35,293 nt of DNA, taken from assembly GCA_937951315.1 (NCBI GenBank), contig CALFCG010000151.1, forward strand, positions 1 through 35,293, given 5' to 3'. The notes beneath the pieces are model-generated. The model did no database searches. It saw only the letters and a list, made by a program, of their open reading frames with translations, and was not told where the DNA came from. A program made the translations under genes and the position numbers. The DNA is from an uncultured cyanobacterium. GTDB taxonomy: Bacteria > Cyanobacteriota > Cyanobacteriia > Thermosynechococcales > Thermosynechococcaceae. Shown here piece after piece: positions 1 through 9,463 of the stretch (positions are counted from its first letter, which is position 1; the number at the start of each line of letters is the position of its first letter).

Positions 1-341
1 CGGGTATTTGCTTTCCAGGTAAAGTCGAGGAGATCGCCAAGGCCAGGAATGAGGCCCACTAGAGAATCCAGGAGGATATTTCCTACCATTTGCCAGACGA
101 TGTTGGTCGGTACTCCCATGCGGGCCGCTTGGGAAATGATGTAGGCACCTATTGCACCGCCAACGACATCTCCGCTCCCGGCTGCAATGCCCAGCAGACC
201 TAGGATTGGATCGAGGCCGAATCGAAATTTTGTGCCAGGAATAGGGATGGCGTTATCCAGCAAGAAAGCCAGTCGTCGTAAATGTTGGACTTTCTCTGAG
301 GTGGGTTTTGGAGGCGTTCCTGCTGGCTTAATCTGGGACAT
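1..341 (-). CDS. DUF4112 family protein (C-terminus beyond window edge)
   Basis: The reading frame starts at ATG 341 and stays open to base 1, giving 113 residues, so the protein continues outside the window. It contains the segments LDNAIPIPGTKFRFGLDP (about residues 28-45), GLLGIAAGSGDVVGGAIGAY (48-67) and LIPGLGDLLDFTWKAN near the cut. The repeated pattern of a glycine-rich hydrophobic stretch ending in GD, followed by a D.xWKAN motif, is what I recognise as DUF4112, a small family of predicted membrane proteins of unknown function. The two glycine-rich hydrophobic stretches would form membrane hairpins. Only 27 bases separate it from the end of the upstream nuclease-helicase gene on the same strand, so co-transcription is likely. 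No strong Shine-Dalgarno sequence precedes the ATG. The family call is fairly secure; no molecular function is known. Confidence 0.8.
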   Translation of the reverse strand, partial: MSQIKPAGTPPKPTSEKVQHLRRLAFLLDNAIPIPGTKFRFGLDPILGLLGIAAGSGDVVGGAIGAYIISQAARMGVPTNIVWQMVGNILLDSLVGLIPGLGDLLDFTWKANT

Positions 342-368
342 TCTAGGTGCGGGTGAACAGTCGGATAT

Positions 369-3300
369 TTAAGATTGTTGCAGGTTCCCATGCAGCGCTT
401 TGCAGTATAAATTCACCAGCTCAATTTCAGCGACGCTGTTGCAGACGGTAGAAGCCAGGGCTGGACTGCCCACCACAATCGCAAGGCATTGGGCACGGGA
501 AACCGCGACGTTTAAACGATTTCGATTCATTAAAAAATCTAATCCCCTCGGGGCTGTCTCTCTAGTACTGGCGCACATTGAAAGAATCAGGATGGGCGCT
601 TCTTGACCCTGAAATTTGTCAACGGTGCCGACTCGGGCACGCTCGCCTAAGGTTTCGCTGAGATAGCGAACCTGAAGATTATAGGGGGCAATCACTAAGA
701 TATCGCTGGGTCCAATCATTCCCTGGGATTCCCCGCGATTCGTTGTGTAAGGCATTCCCGTTAAGCATTGAACGAGGGAGTCAATGGCGACCACTTCCTC
801 TGCACTGTGTTGAGCATTGCCCTCATGCTCCACGGGAATGACGAGAATACCGTTGCCTTGATCCACTGCAAATGGCTGGGAACGATCGATTTCAATGGTG
901 TGATGCTGGGTTTCGGGGTGGTGTTGCAGTCGGTTTTCGTAGATGGCCGCAGAAATAAACTCACAGATGGACGGATGCATTCGGTAGCTGGTGTTGAGGA
1001 AGATCCCCATGTCTTTGGGGATCGTGGCTTGACCGTTGAGGTAATACCCCAGTGCTGATTGCCCACTCTCGCCAGGGTGGGTGGCTTGGATCGGTTGCTC
1101 AAGCTGCATCTGATCCCCCATTAAAACGATGTTGTCGGCACAACTTGAGATCGCAACAAAGTTAGCCAGCGCCATCTGTCCCGCTTCATCGACAAACAGA
1201 TAATCCCACTGGTCTCTCATCTCTGGCTTGCAAAGCTGGAAGGCTGTCGCGCCGAAAAGATGATAGTCAGATAAATTGACCTTCTTTAAATCTATTTTCC
1301 AGGTGAACCCTGCTGCAAGAATGCGTTTATCTTGCTCGCCGCCGTATTTGATCCCGGACAATTCAATGGCCTGCTCTTGACACATTTGGGCGACCTTCAG
1401 CATCAGGTTGGCGATCGCCTGATGGCTATTGGCTGAGATGGCAATCGTTTTTCCCTGTTGGACTAAGTGGGAAATGACATGGGCTGCCGTGTAGGTCTTA
1501 CCGCTCCCCGGTGGACCTTGAATGCACAGGAGGCTGTGATCGAGATGGGTAATGGCTGTAAGGGTCCCCGACAGGAGATCGCTCTCTGGGGCAATGATCT
1601 CAGAGCCAGAGTGATTGCGGATCCGAGGCGGTTGGCGATAGAGCAGATCTCTTAAGGCGGGTTGCAAGATCCCTGACTCACGCCACTGCTGAACGGTATC
1701 GAGAATCGACTGGGGGAGGGCTTTACTAGAAATCAAGTTGGCATCGATCAGACTTGTTCGCTGGGGTGGTTCCCAGTCTGGCCGTGTTTCTCGGGCTTGA
1801 TCGAGTTTTTTCTGGGAGATCGAAATCATCGCTCGTCCGGTCTCTGCATCGAGTTCCGCCAGACTACAAGCCGTGGGTTCTTCCGGCACAAACCAAGTCA
1901 TCAGACCTCTGCTAGAGATCCGTAGCCGCAGGGGTTGAGCCGGATCGAACTGGTATTCATAGCGCCAAGATTTGCTTCTACCGCTGGGAGCAATGGGTGG
2001 TGTGATTGTGCGTTCTAGACCCGCGATGCAGTCGGCTTCATCAAACAAATCGGCCTCATCCATTTGCAGCCAGGTAAAGCGCTGCCACCAAAAGGGCTTG
2101 GCTTCCCGCTGATGGAACTGGAGTAAATGGGCCAACAGCTCCTGAACTTGGTACTCAGACTGTCGCTGAGCATCGAGTGTTGATAAATCTTCTGGGATCT
2201 CAGACAGGAGTTCTGTTGCCAGTTGAGCCACCGGATCTTCGATATCGGTGGGAAGTTCTGTTTGTGTCTCGGGATCAAGCTTGGGTTGATACTGGATCTC
2301 TGCCGCCTGTTGTTGTTCTCGAAGCCAAGTGGCCAGCTCATAGGTTGACTCGCAATCGACGCGGTTGTAATCCTTAATGCTCTGCAGAATCTCAGATGTT
2401 TGAGGGGTGTCACCCTCCTCCTCCTGTACCTGTAGCCATTGGAAATACTGCACCACTGAATCTGCTGCATTGGTAACAGCTTCATCGCGCTTCCGACCGT
2501 AGAGCGGTTCGAGATATTTAATCGAATAGCTGGTGGTCCCCACCAAAAGACCTTGACGGACAACTTGATACAGATCGATAAACACCTCAGCTCTCAGGAG
2601 GGTATCAACCTGGATTTCACGGGTGGCGTAGCGTTGCATGAGTCGCTTGAGAGCGATGGTTTCGTAAGGGGCATAGTGGTAAACATGCATGGCTGGATCG
2701 TCGAGCCAGCGTTGATAAATCCAGTCCACAAAAGACTCGAAGGACTGCCGCTCCATTTGAGGATTGTGGGCCCACCAGTCTTTGAACTGAAGCGTATCGC
2801 CATCTGTAAAGACGGCTCCAAATAGATATTCCAAACCCCCTTTGACAAGGGGATAGCCTTCCATATCGAAGTAGACATCAAGTGTGCTAGGTGGAGGGAG
2901 CAGTGCCAAGCCTTTCCGAGGATGCGCTGGGTCTGGAGGAATTGGGCGATATTCAATCGTGTCGTCGATTTTATCTCTCTGGAGTTGGGCTTGCTGAATC
3001 AGGCGAGAATAAGTGGCCTCGTCAAGCTTGGGAATATGCTGAGTTGGTTTTGCCTCCGCCAACTTTTGCATGGTGTTGATGCCTGCTGCCTCTAGCTTGC
3101 GAATTTGGATTTGGGTAATATTCGCGACTTGGCTGAGGTGATCTGTTTCCAGTAAATGAGCCTGGGCGATATCCTGCCAGCGCCCATGATTCCCTGCTCC
3201 GGGGAGGGGGCGCTGCTCGGCATCAAAGTCAGCCATTCGGCTGCGGAAGGTCTCGCGGACTTGATAGTAGTAATAGATATATTGCTCGGTGGCAAAGGAT

Positions 3301-3821
3301 TGTTGGGTGTGATCCCCTAGTAATAGTTGAAAGGTGTGAGGAAGGACGCCCTGTGTGTGATGGAGTAGGTCTAGATAACAGGCGGACTGAATGACAAAAT
3401 CGGGCTTGGGGTTGAGGGCTAGTTTGCACTCTAGGGGCAGATAGCTCCAGTCCCCGAGTTGAGAGGGCTGGTCTACACGGACCAAAAAGTCGGGATAGCC
3501 GATAAAGTCTTGATGCCGCAGGGCGGCTTGGTAGATATAGTGGTGACCGGCCTGCATCGCGGCCAGGGTGAGGTCAAAGTCGGCTCGATCTTCAATTTTG
3601 TAGACACTTTCTCCCCGTTGCAGGAGTTGATCTAAAAATTTCTGTTCATGTTCATGCCCAAGCTGCACCAATGCATTGAGCATCTGATCTGGCTCGTTTT
3701 CTGGGATGGGGTGGTCAGGATTTTCTAGGCTGAAGCGATCCATCCAGGATGCAAATTCGCTATTGAGAAACCCGATAAGGTCTTGAGGAGAGTAGAGGAT
3801 GGTGTTTTGCGATCGCTGCAT
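369..3821 (-). CDS. TM0106-type RecB-like nuclease fused to RNase H-like domain and SF1 (UPF1/DNA2-like) helicase
   Basis: A 1150-residue protein with three recognisable parts. Residues about 50-200 look like a RecB/PD-(D/E)xK nuclease: Asp111 in FIGYPDF is followed by the ExK motif in PLECKLAL (Glu131, Lys133). Residues 310-500 resemble the predicted RNase H-like/DEDD domain found in TM0106-type proteins: FDMEG (Asp319, Glu321), YHYAPYE, then YNRVDCEST (Asp489). Residues 750-1120 carry a superfamily 1 helicase: Walker A GPPGSGKT (769-776), Walker B VDEAGQ (Asp878, Glu879), GDQMQLEQP (902-910), SYRMHPSICEF (945-955), VGTVDKFQGQE (1064-1074) and RLNVAVSRAQ (1102-1111). All catalytic motifs look intact. 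The start is supported by AGGAGG at 3832-3837, ten bases upstream. It probably processes or repairs nucleic acid by coupling unwinding and cutting; the physiological substrate is not known to me. It is followed closely by the DUF4112 gene. Confidence 0.9.
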   Translation of the reverse strand: MQRSQNTILYSPQDLIGFLNSEFASWMDRFSLENPDHPIPENEPDQMLNALVQLGHEHEQKFLDQLLQRGESVYKIEDRADFDLTLAAMQAGHHYIYQAALRHQDFIGYPDFLVRVDQPSQLGDWSYLPLECKLALNPKPDFVIQSACYLDLLHHTQGVLPHTFQLLLGDHTQQSFATEQYIYYYYQVRETFRSRMADFDAEQRPLPGAGNHGRWQDIAQAHLLETDHLSQVANITQIQIRKLEAAGINTMQKLAEAKPTQHIPKLDEATYSRLIQQAQLQRDKIDDTIEYRPIPPDPAHPRKGLALLPPPSTLDVYFDMEGYPLVKGGLEYLFGAVFTDGDTLQFKDWWAHNPQMERQSFESFVDWIYQRWLDDPAMHVYHYAPYETIALKRLMQRYATREIQVDTLLRAEVFIDLYQVVRQGLLVGTTSYSIKYLEPLYGRKRDEAVTNAADSVVQYFQWLQVQEEEGDTPQTSEILQSIKDYNRVDCESTYELATWLREQQQAAEIQYQPKLDPETQTELPTDIEDPVAQLATELLSEIPEDLSTLDAQRQSEYQVQELLAHLLQFHQREAKPFWWQRFTWLQMDEADLFDEADCIAGLERTITPPIAPSGRSKSWRYEYQFDPAQPLRLRISSRGLMTWFVPEEPTACSLAELDAETGRAMISISQKKLDQARETRPDWEPPQRTSLIDANLISSKALPQSILDTVQQWRESGILQPALRDLLYRQPPRIRNHSGSEIIAPESDLLSGTLTAITHLDHSLLCIQGPPGSGKTYTAAHVISHLVQQGKTIAISANSHQAIANLMLKVAQMCQEQAIELSGIKYGGEQDKRILAAGFTWKIDLKKVNLSDYHLFGATAFQLCKPEMRDQWDYLFVDEAGQMALANFVAISSCADNIVLMGDQMQLEQPIQATHPGESGQSALGYYLNGQATIPKDMGIFLNTSYRMHPSICEFISAAIYENRLQHHPETQHHTIEIDRSQPFAVDQGNGILVIPVEHEGNAQHSAEEVVAIDSLVQCLTGMPYTTNRGESQGMIGPSDILVIAPYNLQVRYLSETLGERARVGTVDKFQGQEAPILILSMCASTRETAPRGLDFLMNRNRLNVAVSRAQCLAIVVGSPALASTVCNSVAEIELVNLYCKALHGNLQQS

Positions 3822-4367
3822 CGATTGAAAGCCTCCTCTAAAATTTAGTGTCTCAGGCTGCTTGGATGATAAACGTCTATACGTCTTTTTTGAGCAAGTT
3901 ACGACAGGCTAAGTTTTCTCAATTGTTTAGATATGAGTGGGTCTCAGGATAATCATGTGAAGGGGGGGCTGATCTCGATTGCATCTTAGCAATACCAAAA
4001 CCAAGCATTAGCAAGCTGTCTGAGGATGTTTCTGTCCAGGGAATGATCGTTACGACTTATACGTGGACCCTTGACTCTTACCACCAAGTATTGAACCTGG
4101 AATCTTCGAGAATCAGCCGCTTGAACCGAGGTCAGCAATGATGACTTCAACATGATGTTAGAAACCGAGAGAGAGGCCAATCGGTTATTTCGTCCTTAAC
4201 CGCGATGTTACGTCGAAAATGTTGTCATCAACGAAAGGATTTTCGATGTGCTGAATCCTTGCCTATTTGGCTTTAAGTTCTGGGTGCTGCGATGTATACT
4301 GTCGTTTGTGTTTGCCATCTTTCTGCGGAATGAAAGCCAGTTTTCAAGACCTAAGTGGTTATCTACC
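3822..4367. other. Intergenic stretch without a supportable gene
   Basis: About 545 bases upstream of the nuclease-helicase gene. It holds that gene's ribosome binding site and presumably its promoter. A 64-codon minus-strand frame at 3986-4180 has no ribosome binding site and no recognisable motif, so it is not called. No repeat or RNA gene was seen. Confidence 0.5.
3832..3837 (-). promoter_or_regulatory. Strong ribosome binding site of the nuclease-helicase gene
   Basis: The minus strand reads AGGAGG ten bases before the ATG at 3821. This is a full anti-16S match and fixes the start. Confidence 0.75.
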
Positions 4368-4994
4368 TTACCCAATTAAGTCTTGAACTTTCATGTATAT
4401 TTCTTCAGCGTTCGAAATGTCAGAAATTCGAATGCCACTTGTATGACGTCCTTGTTGAATGCTAGTTGCAGGTGTAGAAAGTACTATTGTTCCGAGACCA
4501 TATTTCTTTTGTGCGACACCTTTTCTGAGATTGATCTCTGTGATGTTTCTGTACTTGATGATTTTGTTTTCTATGGTCCAAAAACCTTCAGAATATTCAA
4601 GCCTGTCTGGGTAAAAATTATAAGAGGTTGCAGAATATGTCTTTTTTTTTGTGAAATAGGCCATATATGGAATTCCGAAAAAAGCGGCTGCACTACAAAA
4701 TAAAAATGGAAACCATTGTGGGAGATTTAGCCCAAGTGCTTCTATCAACAATAATCCAAATCCACCGAAAAAGCCGCCTGCCCACACGGTCATAAATATC
4801 TGAATTGGTAAGACTGAGGCGACCGTGACCCATGGAATGAATATCGGTCGGGCTGTGATAACAGGAGTATTGAGATCAACTGAAGGTGGTGCTTTACCAC
4901 TGCTAGTTCTACCTTTTCTTAAAGTTGAGGTTCCACAGTTTGAACAAAATTTCTCTGACTCTTCTACTCCATGTCCACATTCTGTGCAAAACAT
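4368..4994 (-). CDS. Zinc-ribbon membrane protein with C-terminal PH-like domain
   Basis: A 208-residue protein starting MFCTECG. Four cysteines (3, 6, 17, 20) in the pattern CxxC...CxxC form an N-terminal zinc ribbon of the double-zinc-ribbon type. Two hydrophobic segments follow (roughly 52-84 and 94-114), then a soluble tail of about 90 residues with NFYPDRLEYSEGF, IKYRNITEINLRKG and IRISDISNAEEIYMKVQDLI, which is the pattern of bacterial PH-like (bPH2/DUF304-type) domains. I chose the ATG at 4994 rather than the one 18 bases upstream because the minus strand has GGAGG at 4999-5003, four bases before it. The gene is visibly AT-richer than the flanking housekeeping genes and is isolated between two gene-free stretches, which would suit acquired DNA. 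The function is unknown; probably a small membrane-associated sensor or adaptor. Confidence 0.75.
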   Translation of the reverse strand: MFCTECGHGVEESEKFCSNCGTSTLRKGRTSSGKAPPSVDLNTPVITARPIFIPWVTVASVLPIQIFMTVWAGGFFGGFGLLLIEALGLNLPQWFPFLFCSAAAFFGIPYMAYFTKKKTYSATSYNFYPDRLEYSEGFWTIENKIIKYRNITEINLRKGVAQKKYGLGTIVLSTPATSIQQGRHTSGIRISDISNAEEIYMKVQDLIG

Positions 4995-5843
4995 AGTTCC
5001 TCCAAGGACCAAAATGGTGATTAATCAACGGCGTGTTCTGGGATTAAAATGCCCAATAAGAAAGAGGAACTGAACCTTTGCTGAAGAATAATGTAAGATC
5101 TCAAACTGAAATATGTATGGCTATGATGTAAAAATAAGATATCCTACTCATCGGGTTTATTCTTTTGATACTGCGCTCTTTACAAGTTCTAGTTGAAATT
5201 TTCAAATATTTTCCAAGCAAGAAAAATATTCTAGGGTTTAAAATTATTTGGGCCTTCATCGATTAGGATGTTGTTGTATGCAATTTTGAGGGATGAAAAA
5301 TCTATTCCTCTGAATGGTTTATAGAATGCTGGTATTGCATCTTTAAATCTTGTTTTCTTGTCCCATTTTGCCTTGGAATTCTATTTGTTGAGAACAGTCC
5401 CTCATACTCTTATATTGCCATTGGTCCATAACTATTGCCTCTGACGCTAAAGGTTGAAATATGAGTGATCAGTGCCTATATCTATTGCTTTCAGCACAAG
5501 CTGCCAATATCCATGAAGCTTGGATTCTGGTGGACTAAAGCTATCCACCTCGCCGGTATTGTCAGAGCCTAAAAAGCCATTTATTCTGGAATTATTCGTG
5601 GAATTCGCTTCGAATAATTGGCCAAACCATATAATGTGGACAAAAAGTTTTAGGTCAATCACGTGTGTTGTTGTGAAAGCCAGATGGGTGATTTAGTGCT
5701 CGAATGCTTTGGGAGATAGATGTAAGCACGTGGGCAAGAAATTCTTCACGGACCTTTCGCCACGTAAGAACTCATCTGAATTGATATTGTGTCAGGTTTA
5801 TTCTTAAGTGAATAACCTCTGTTTAGAAGAACCCAAATAGACG
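4995..5843. other. AT-rich gene-free stretch
   Basis: About 850 AT-rich bases. The only long frame (minus, 5447-5662, 71 codons, GTG start) has no recognisable motif and no ribosome binding site. It lies over a perfect 9-bp inverted repeat, AATTATTCG at 5590-5598 and CGAATAATT at 5611-5619. The stretch may be decayed DNA, but no gene remnant can be named. Confidence 0.5.
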
Positions 5844-6971
5844 TTATACAATCTGCTTCAGCACTGCTTCAAACTTATCAACGGTGCGATCTACATTTTG
5901 CAGTTTATCTAAACCAAAAAGCCCAATGCGGAACGTCTGAAAATCTTCAGGTTCATCGCACCGGAGCGGCACCCCCGCTGCAATCTGCATTCCCAACTCC
6001 TTGAACTTTTTCCCGGACTTCATCTCTGGATCATTGGTGTAATTCACAATCACGCTCGGGGCCTGATATCCCTCCGCAGCAACACTCTTGATTCCCTTGC
6101 CGACCAACAGCGCCCGGATGCGATCGCCCAATTCCTGCTGCTGTTGACAGACGCGCTCAAACCCATAGGCTTCCGTTTCATTGATCACATTCCGGAACAC
6201 TGTTAATGCATCCGTCGGCATCGTCGCATGGTAGGCATGGCCCCCTTTTTCGTAGGTCTCCATAATTTGCAGCCACTTGAGCAGATCACAAGCAAAGCTG
6301 CTGCTGGTTGTTCCTTCGATGCGTTCTCGGGCCAAAGCACTCAACATGACCAAACCACTGCAGGGAGAACTGCTCCACCCTTTTTGTGGCGCACTGATCA
6401 ACACATCGACGCCACAGGCTTCCATGTCAACCCAGATCGTCCCCGAGGCGATGCAGTCTAGAACAAAGAGGCCGCCTACATCATGCACGGCGTCTGCCAC
6501 AGCTTTGAGATAGTCATGGGGCAATATCATGCCCGCAGAGGTTTCGACATGGGGGGCAAACACAACCGCCGGTTTTTCCGATTTAATCGCTGCAATCACT
6601 TCCGCAATCGGTGCTGGTGCAAAGGCCGCTTGCGAACCCTCTCCAAGGGGCCGTGCCTTCAACACCTTAGACTTGGCTGGGATTTTACCCATGTCAAAGA
6701 TTTGAGTCCAGCGGAAACTAAACCAGCCATTGCGAATGACGAGACAAGTTTGGTCGGTTGCAAATTGGCGGGCAACAGCTTCCATTGCAAAGGTGCCACT
6801 TCCCGGAACCACGACCACAGATTGAGCGTGATAAACCTGCTTGAGGCTTGCCGAAATATCCTTCATCACGCCCTGGAAGGACTGCGACATGTGATTGAGG
6901 GCCCGATCGGTATAGACGACGGAATATTCCAAGAGTCCATCGGGGTCAATTGTGGAAAGTAAAGCAGCCAT
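5844..6971 (-). CDS. Class V aminotransferase, alanine/serine-glyoxylate aminotransferase-like
   Basis: A 375-residue PLP-dependent enzyme of fold type I. PGSGTFAMEAVARQF (56-70) is the phosphate-binding turn, LDCIASGT (171-178) supplies Asp172 for the pyridine nitrogen, and ISAPQKGWSSSP (192-203) carries the Schiff-base lysine Lys197. The C-terminal FRIGLFGL is typical of the alanine-glyoxylate/serine-pyruvate aminotransferase group. Such enzymes transfer an amino group from alanine or serine to glyoxylate, in photorespiratory or glycine metabolism; the exact donor cannot be read here. Length is normal for the family. The start at 6971 has an AGGGA-like ribosome binding site about six bases upstream. 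It is divergent from the DUF938 gene, and no operon partner is visible. Confidence 0.88.
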   Translation of the reverse strand: MAALLSTIDPDGLLEYSVVYTDRALNHMSQSFQGVMKDISASLKQVYHAQSVVVVPGSGTFAMEAVARQFATDQTCLVIRNGWFSFRWTQIFDMGKIPAKSKVLKARPLGEGSQAAFAPAPIAEVIAAIKSEKPAVVFAPHVETSAGMILPHDYLKAVADAVHDVGGLFVLDCIASGTIWVDMEACGVDVLISAPQKGWSSSPCSGLVMLSALARERIEGTTSSSFACDLLKWLQIMETYEKGGHAYHATMPTDALTVFRNVINETEAYGFERVCQQQQELGDRIRALLVGKGIKSVAAEGYQAPSVIVNYTNDPEMKSGKKFKELGMQIAAGVPLRCDEPEDFQTFRIGLFGLDKLQNVDRTVDKFEAVLKQIV

Positions 6972-7155
6972 GTTCAGTCCCTACGAAGATATCGTTTATG
7001 TCAAGCACTCTGGGTTGAGTGTGCCGGAAGTTTTGAGACGGATTCGAAATCGCACTTCCATATTCTAGACGCACATTTATTGAAACGAGATGGAGTAAGG
7101 GCCAATGTCACCCCATCATGAGTAACAATGGAATGACCAAAATGGCAAGGACTCT

Positions 7156-7803
7156 ATGACCGTTGATGCTCGTCAATATGCGCCTGCAACGCAACGCAAC
7201 CGAGATGCAATTCTAGAGGTTTTGCATCAGGTTTTACCCCCGACAGGAACCGTTCTGGAAGTCTCCAGCGGTTCAGGAGAACATGCCGTCTATTTTGCGC
7301 CCCAGCTACAGCCGCGATATTGGCTGCCCTCTGACCCTAACCCGGTGGCTCAAGCGAGTATTGCCTCCTGGAGAGAGCATCAGCCCTCGGCTCATCTCCT
7401 CGAACCGATTCCACTGAATGCGGAAGATCCGAGCTGGTGGGTGGAGCAGACTCCAAATGGCGGTGGTTTGGCCGAGCCGATTGTTGCGATCGCAAATATC
7501 AATATGATTCACATTGCCCCTTGGTCCGCTTGTTTGGGGTTACTGGCCGGGGCCGGACGGATTTTGCTACCGGGCGGAGTTTTATACATGTATGGTCCCT
7601 ATAAACAAAAGGGAGAACATACCTCGGACAGTAATGCTGCCTTTGATCAGGGGTTGCGATCGCAAAATCCAGCCTGGGGGATTCGCAACTTAGAAGACGT
7701 CATTGAAGCGGCCCAAGCTCAACAGCTCCAGTTTCAGAAAACAGTCTCGATGCCTGCCAACAACCTATCCGTTATCTTTCAGCGCAGTGAAGAGGCATGC
7801 TAG
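7156..7803 (+). CDS. DUF938 family SAM-dependent methyltransferase (METTL26-like)
   Basis: A 215-residue protein with a class I methyltransferase start: TVLEVSSGSGEHAVYFA (about 32-48) is motif I, which binds S-adenosylmethionine, and WLPSDPNP (56-63) is the acidic loop at the end of strand 2. IANINMIHIAPWSA and GGVLYMYGPYK correspond to the later core strands of DUF938. The family includes human METTL26; its substrate is not established. A weak ribosome binding site, AAGGAC, lies a few bases before ATG 7156. It precedes the FHA-PrsW gene by 141 bases on the same strand, without a clear terminator, so a shared transcript is possible but not shown. Confidence 0.88.
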   Translation: MTVDARQYAPATQRNRDAILEVLHQVLPPTGTVLEVSSGSGEHAVYFAPQLQPRYWLPSDPNPVAQASIASWREHQPSAHLLEPIPLNAEDPSWWVEQTPNGGGLAEPIVAIANINMIHIAPWSACLGLLAGAGRILLPGGVLYMYGPYKQKGEHTSDSNAAFDQGLRSQNPAWGIRNLEDVIEAAQAQQLQFQKTVSMPANNLSVIFQRSEEAC

Positions 7804-7944
7804 CTGTCATAGGAAAAAAATCTATGCTTAGATAGCCAAGAGACTGACCCATGCCATCCTCTTTAGGAGGGATCGGGGCTAGCCGAATTCGCTAAAACCC
7901 TTTCCATTCCTATTCCGTTCGATATCTGCATCTATAGAAAATTA

Positions 7945-9435
7945 ATGGAGCCTCATCCCAGCAGCCAATTACGCCTGACTTCCAAAACAGAACAACCCTG
8001 TTATCCCCTATCAGGTACTCAAGAAATAGTCATTGGGCGTTCACCCGATTGCCAAATCTTGTTGGACTCGAACGATTTCGGTGGTGTTTCTAGACACCAC
8101 GCGAGTCTTAGGGCAAACAGTACTCCAGCGGACTCAGCCACAGATATTGCTTGGCAGATCTGGGATCTTGGGAGTGCAAATGGGACCTTCGTGAATGGGC
8201 GGCGTCTTCAGGGATGGTCTATCCTCACGCCCGGTGATTGTATTTCACTGGGACAAAATGGACCGCAATTTATTTTTGAACAAAGGTCACGCCCTGTTCC
8301 GGTCCAGTCTCCACAGCCAGCCTCCAGGAACGATCTGTCGGTGAGCCAACTGTTGCCGGTTATGTCCGTTCGCCAAGACTTGCTGAAGAAGGGATTCTTG
8401 ATTCCCGGCATTGTCACCGTGCTGGTCGTTGTGTCACTGTTTGCCGCAGTGGGTCATTCCAATCCGAATGTCTTTAATTATCTTCTGGCCCTTTACTTAG
8501 GCTGTGGTGCCTTCTTTTTTATCTACCGGCTCTGTGGGCAGCGAAAATCCTTGCTCGTGATTTTGTTCTCGACAATCTTCACGATGATCCTGTTGGCAAC
8601 GCCTATCTTGACCATCTTTATCGTCTTTTTTCGACAAGGATTTATCGGTCTCATTCTGATCCCGCTGGGTTTTGCACTCTTCGTTGTTGCCTTTAATAAG
8701 TTGACTAAAAAGTTGATCCGTCATGCTGTGGGTTGGGCATTGTCTGGCTTGGGTTGCATGTATGTCGGGTTCTGGGTGCTTGCCTCTGGAGACTATGTCG
8801 CTAAAAATTTAGAAGATCCCACGACCGGATTTCTCAACCAATTGATCAGTCATTTCTTTGGCGCGGGTCTGATGGAAGAAATGCTGAAAGCGGTCCCCAT
8901 TTTCGTTCTATTCGCTCTGGGTCGATTATTTCGATCCCCTAATTGGGAACGTATAGGTGTTTGGGAACCCCTAGATGGCATTGTTCTCGGCGCCGCGTCA
9001 GCCCTCGGCTTTACTCTGGTTGAAACCGTGGGTCAATATGTGCCCAATATTATGGAAGAAGCGGCTCGGGAGTTTGGTGTTGATGCGGGTAACGTCTATG
9101 CCATCCAGCTACTAATTCCGAGAATCTTAGGCTCAGTGGCCGGTCATATGGCCTACAGCGGATATTTTGGGTATTTTATCGGCCTCAGTATTTTGAGATC
9201 GAACCAACGCTTTCAGATTTTAGCCATCGGATATCTCACCTCTTCTTTCCTGCATGCTGTTTGGAATGCGACCCCAAGTTTGGCTAGCTCTCTGGGGGGG
9301 CTGCTGGGCAATATTCTGCAAATGGTCGTTGGCATTGCGGCCTACATTTTCTTGACAGGGGCTATTCTCAAAGCACGACAACTCTCACCCAATCGCGCGA
9401 AGAACTTTGCAACTCAAATGGCCCCCCCTCTTTAG
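7945..9435 (+). CDS. FHA domain fused to PrsW-family intramembrane metalloprotease
   Basis: A 496-residue protein. Residues 20-105 form a forkhead-associated domain: GRSPDC (31-36), SRHHAS (49-54) and GSANGTFVNGRRL (76-88) carry the conserved phosphothreonine-binding Gly-Arg, Ser-Arg-His and Asn-Gly positions. After a short linker, about eight membrane segments start near residue 152. The PrsW protease signature follows: MEEMLKAVP with Glu311-Glu312-x-x-Lys315, FTLVE (Phe356, Glu360), His401 in AGHMAYS and SSFLHAVWNA with His437 and Asn441. PrsW proteins are predicted zinc intramembrane proteases; Bacillus PrsW cleaves the anti-sigma factor RsiW. The fusion implies that docking on a phosphorylated partner controls membrane proteolysis, which is inference. 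No clear Shine-Dalgarno is visible before ATG 7945. Confidence 0.88.
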   Translation: MEPHPSSQLRLTSKTEQPCYPLSGTQEIVIGRSPDCQILLDSNDFGGVSRHHASLRANSTPADSATDIAWQIWDLGSANGTFVNGRRLQGWSILTPGDCISLGQNGPQFIFEQRSRPVPVQSPQPASRNDLSVSQLLPVMSVRQDLLKKGFLIPGIVTVLVVVSLFAAVGHSNPNVFNYLLALYLGCGAFFFIYRLCGQRKSLLVILFSTIFTMILLATPILTIFIVFFRQGFIGLILIPLGFALFVVAFNKLTKKLIRHAVGWALSGLGCMYVGFWVLASGDYVAKNLEDPTTGFLNQLISHFFGAGLMEEMLKAVPIFVLFALGRLFRSPNWERIGVWEPLDGIVLGAASALGFTLVETVGQYVPNIMEEAAREFGVDAGNVYAIQLLIPRILGSVAGHMAYSGYFGYFIGLSILRSNQRFQILAIGYLTSSFLHAVWNATPSLASSLGGLLGNILQMVVGIAAYIFLTGAILKARQLSPNRAKNFATQMAPPL

Positions 9436-9463
9436 GCCCACATCATCCGCCTTGTGGAATTGA

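Noticed and set aside
2015-2563. 182-codon minus-strand frame inside the nuclease-helicase gene
   Set aside because: Same-strand shifted frame within a gene with intact motifs throughout; no independent start signal.
3986-4180. 64-codon minus-strand frame in the intergenic stretch
   Set aside because: No ribosome binding site, no domain and no hydrophobic or repetitive pattern; consistent with a chance frame.
5627-5641. CCATATAATGTGGAC, nearly repeated at 25649-25663
   Set aside because: A 15-base match with one mismatch is expected by chance several times among all pairs of positions in a 35-kb window.
5447-5662. 71-codon minus-strand frame in the AT-rich stretch
   Set aside because: GTG start without ribosome binding site; no recognisable transposase or other family.
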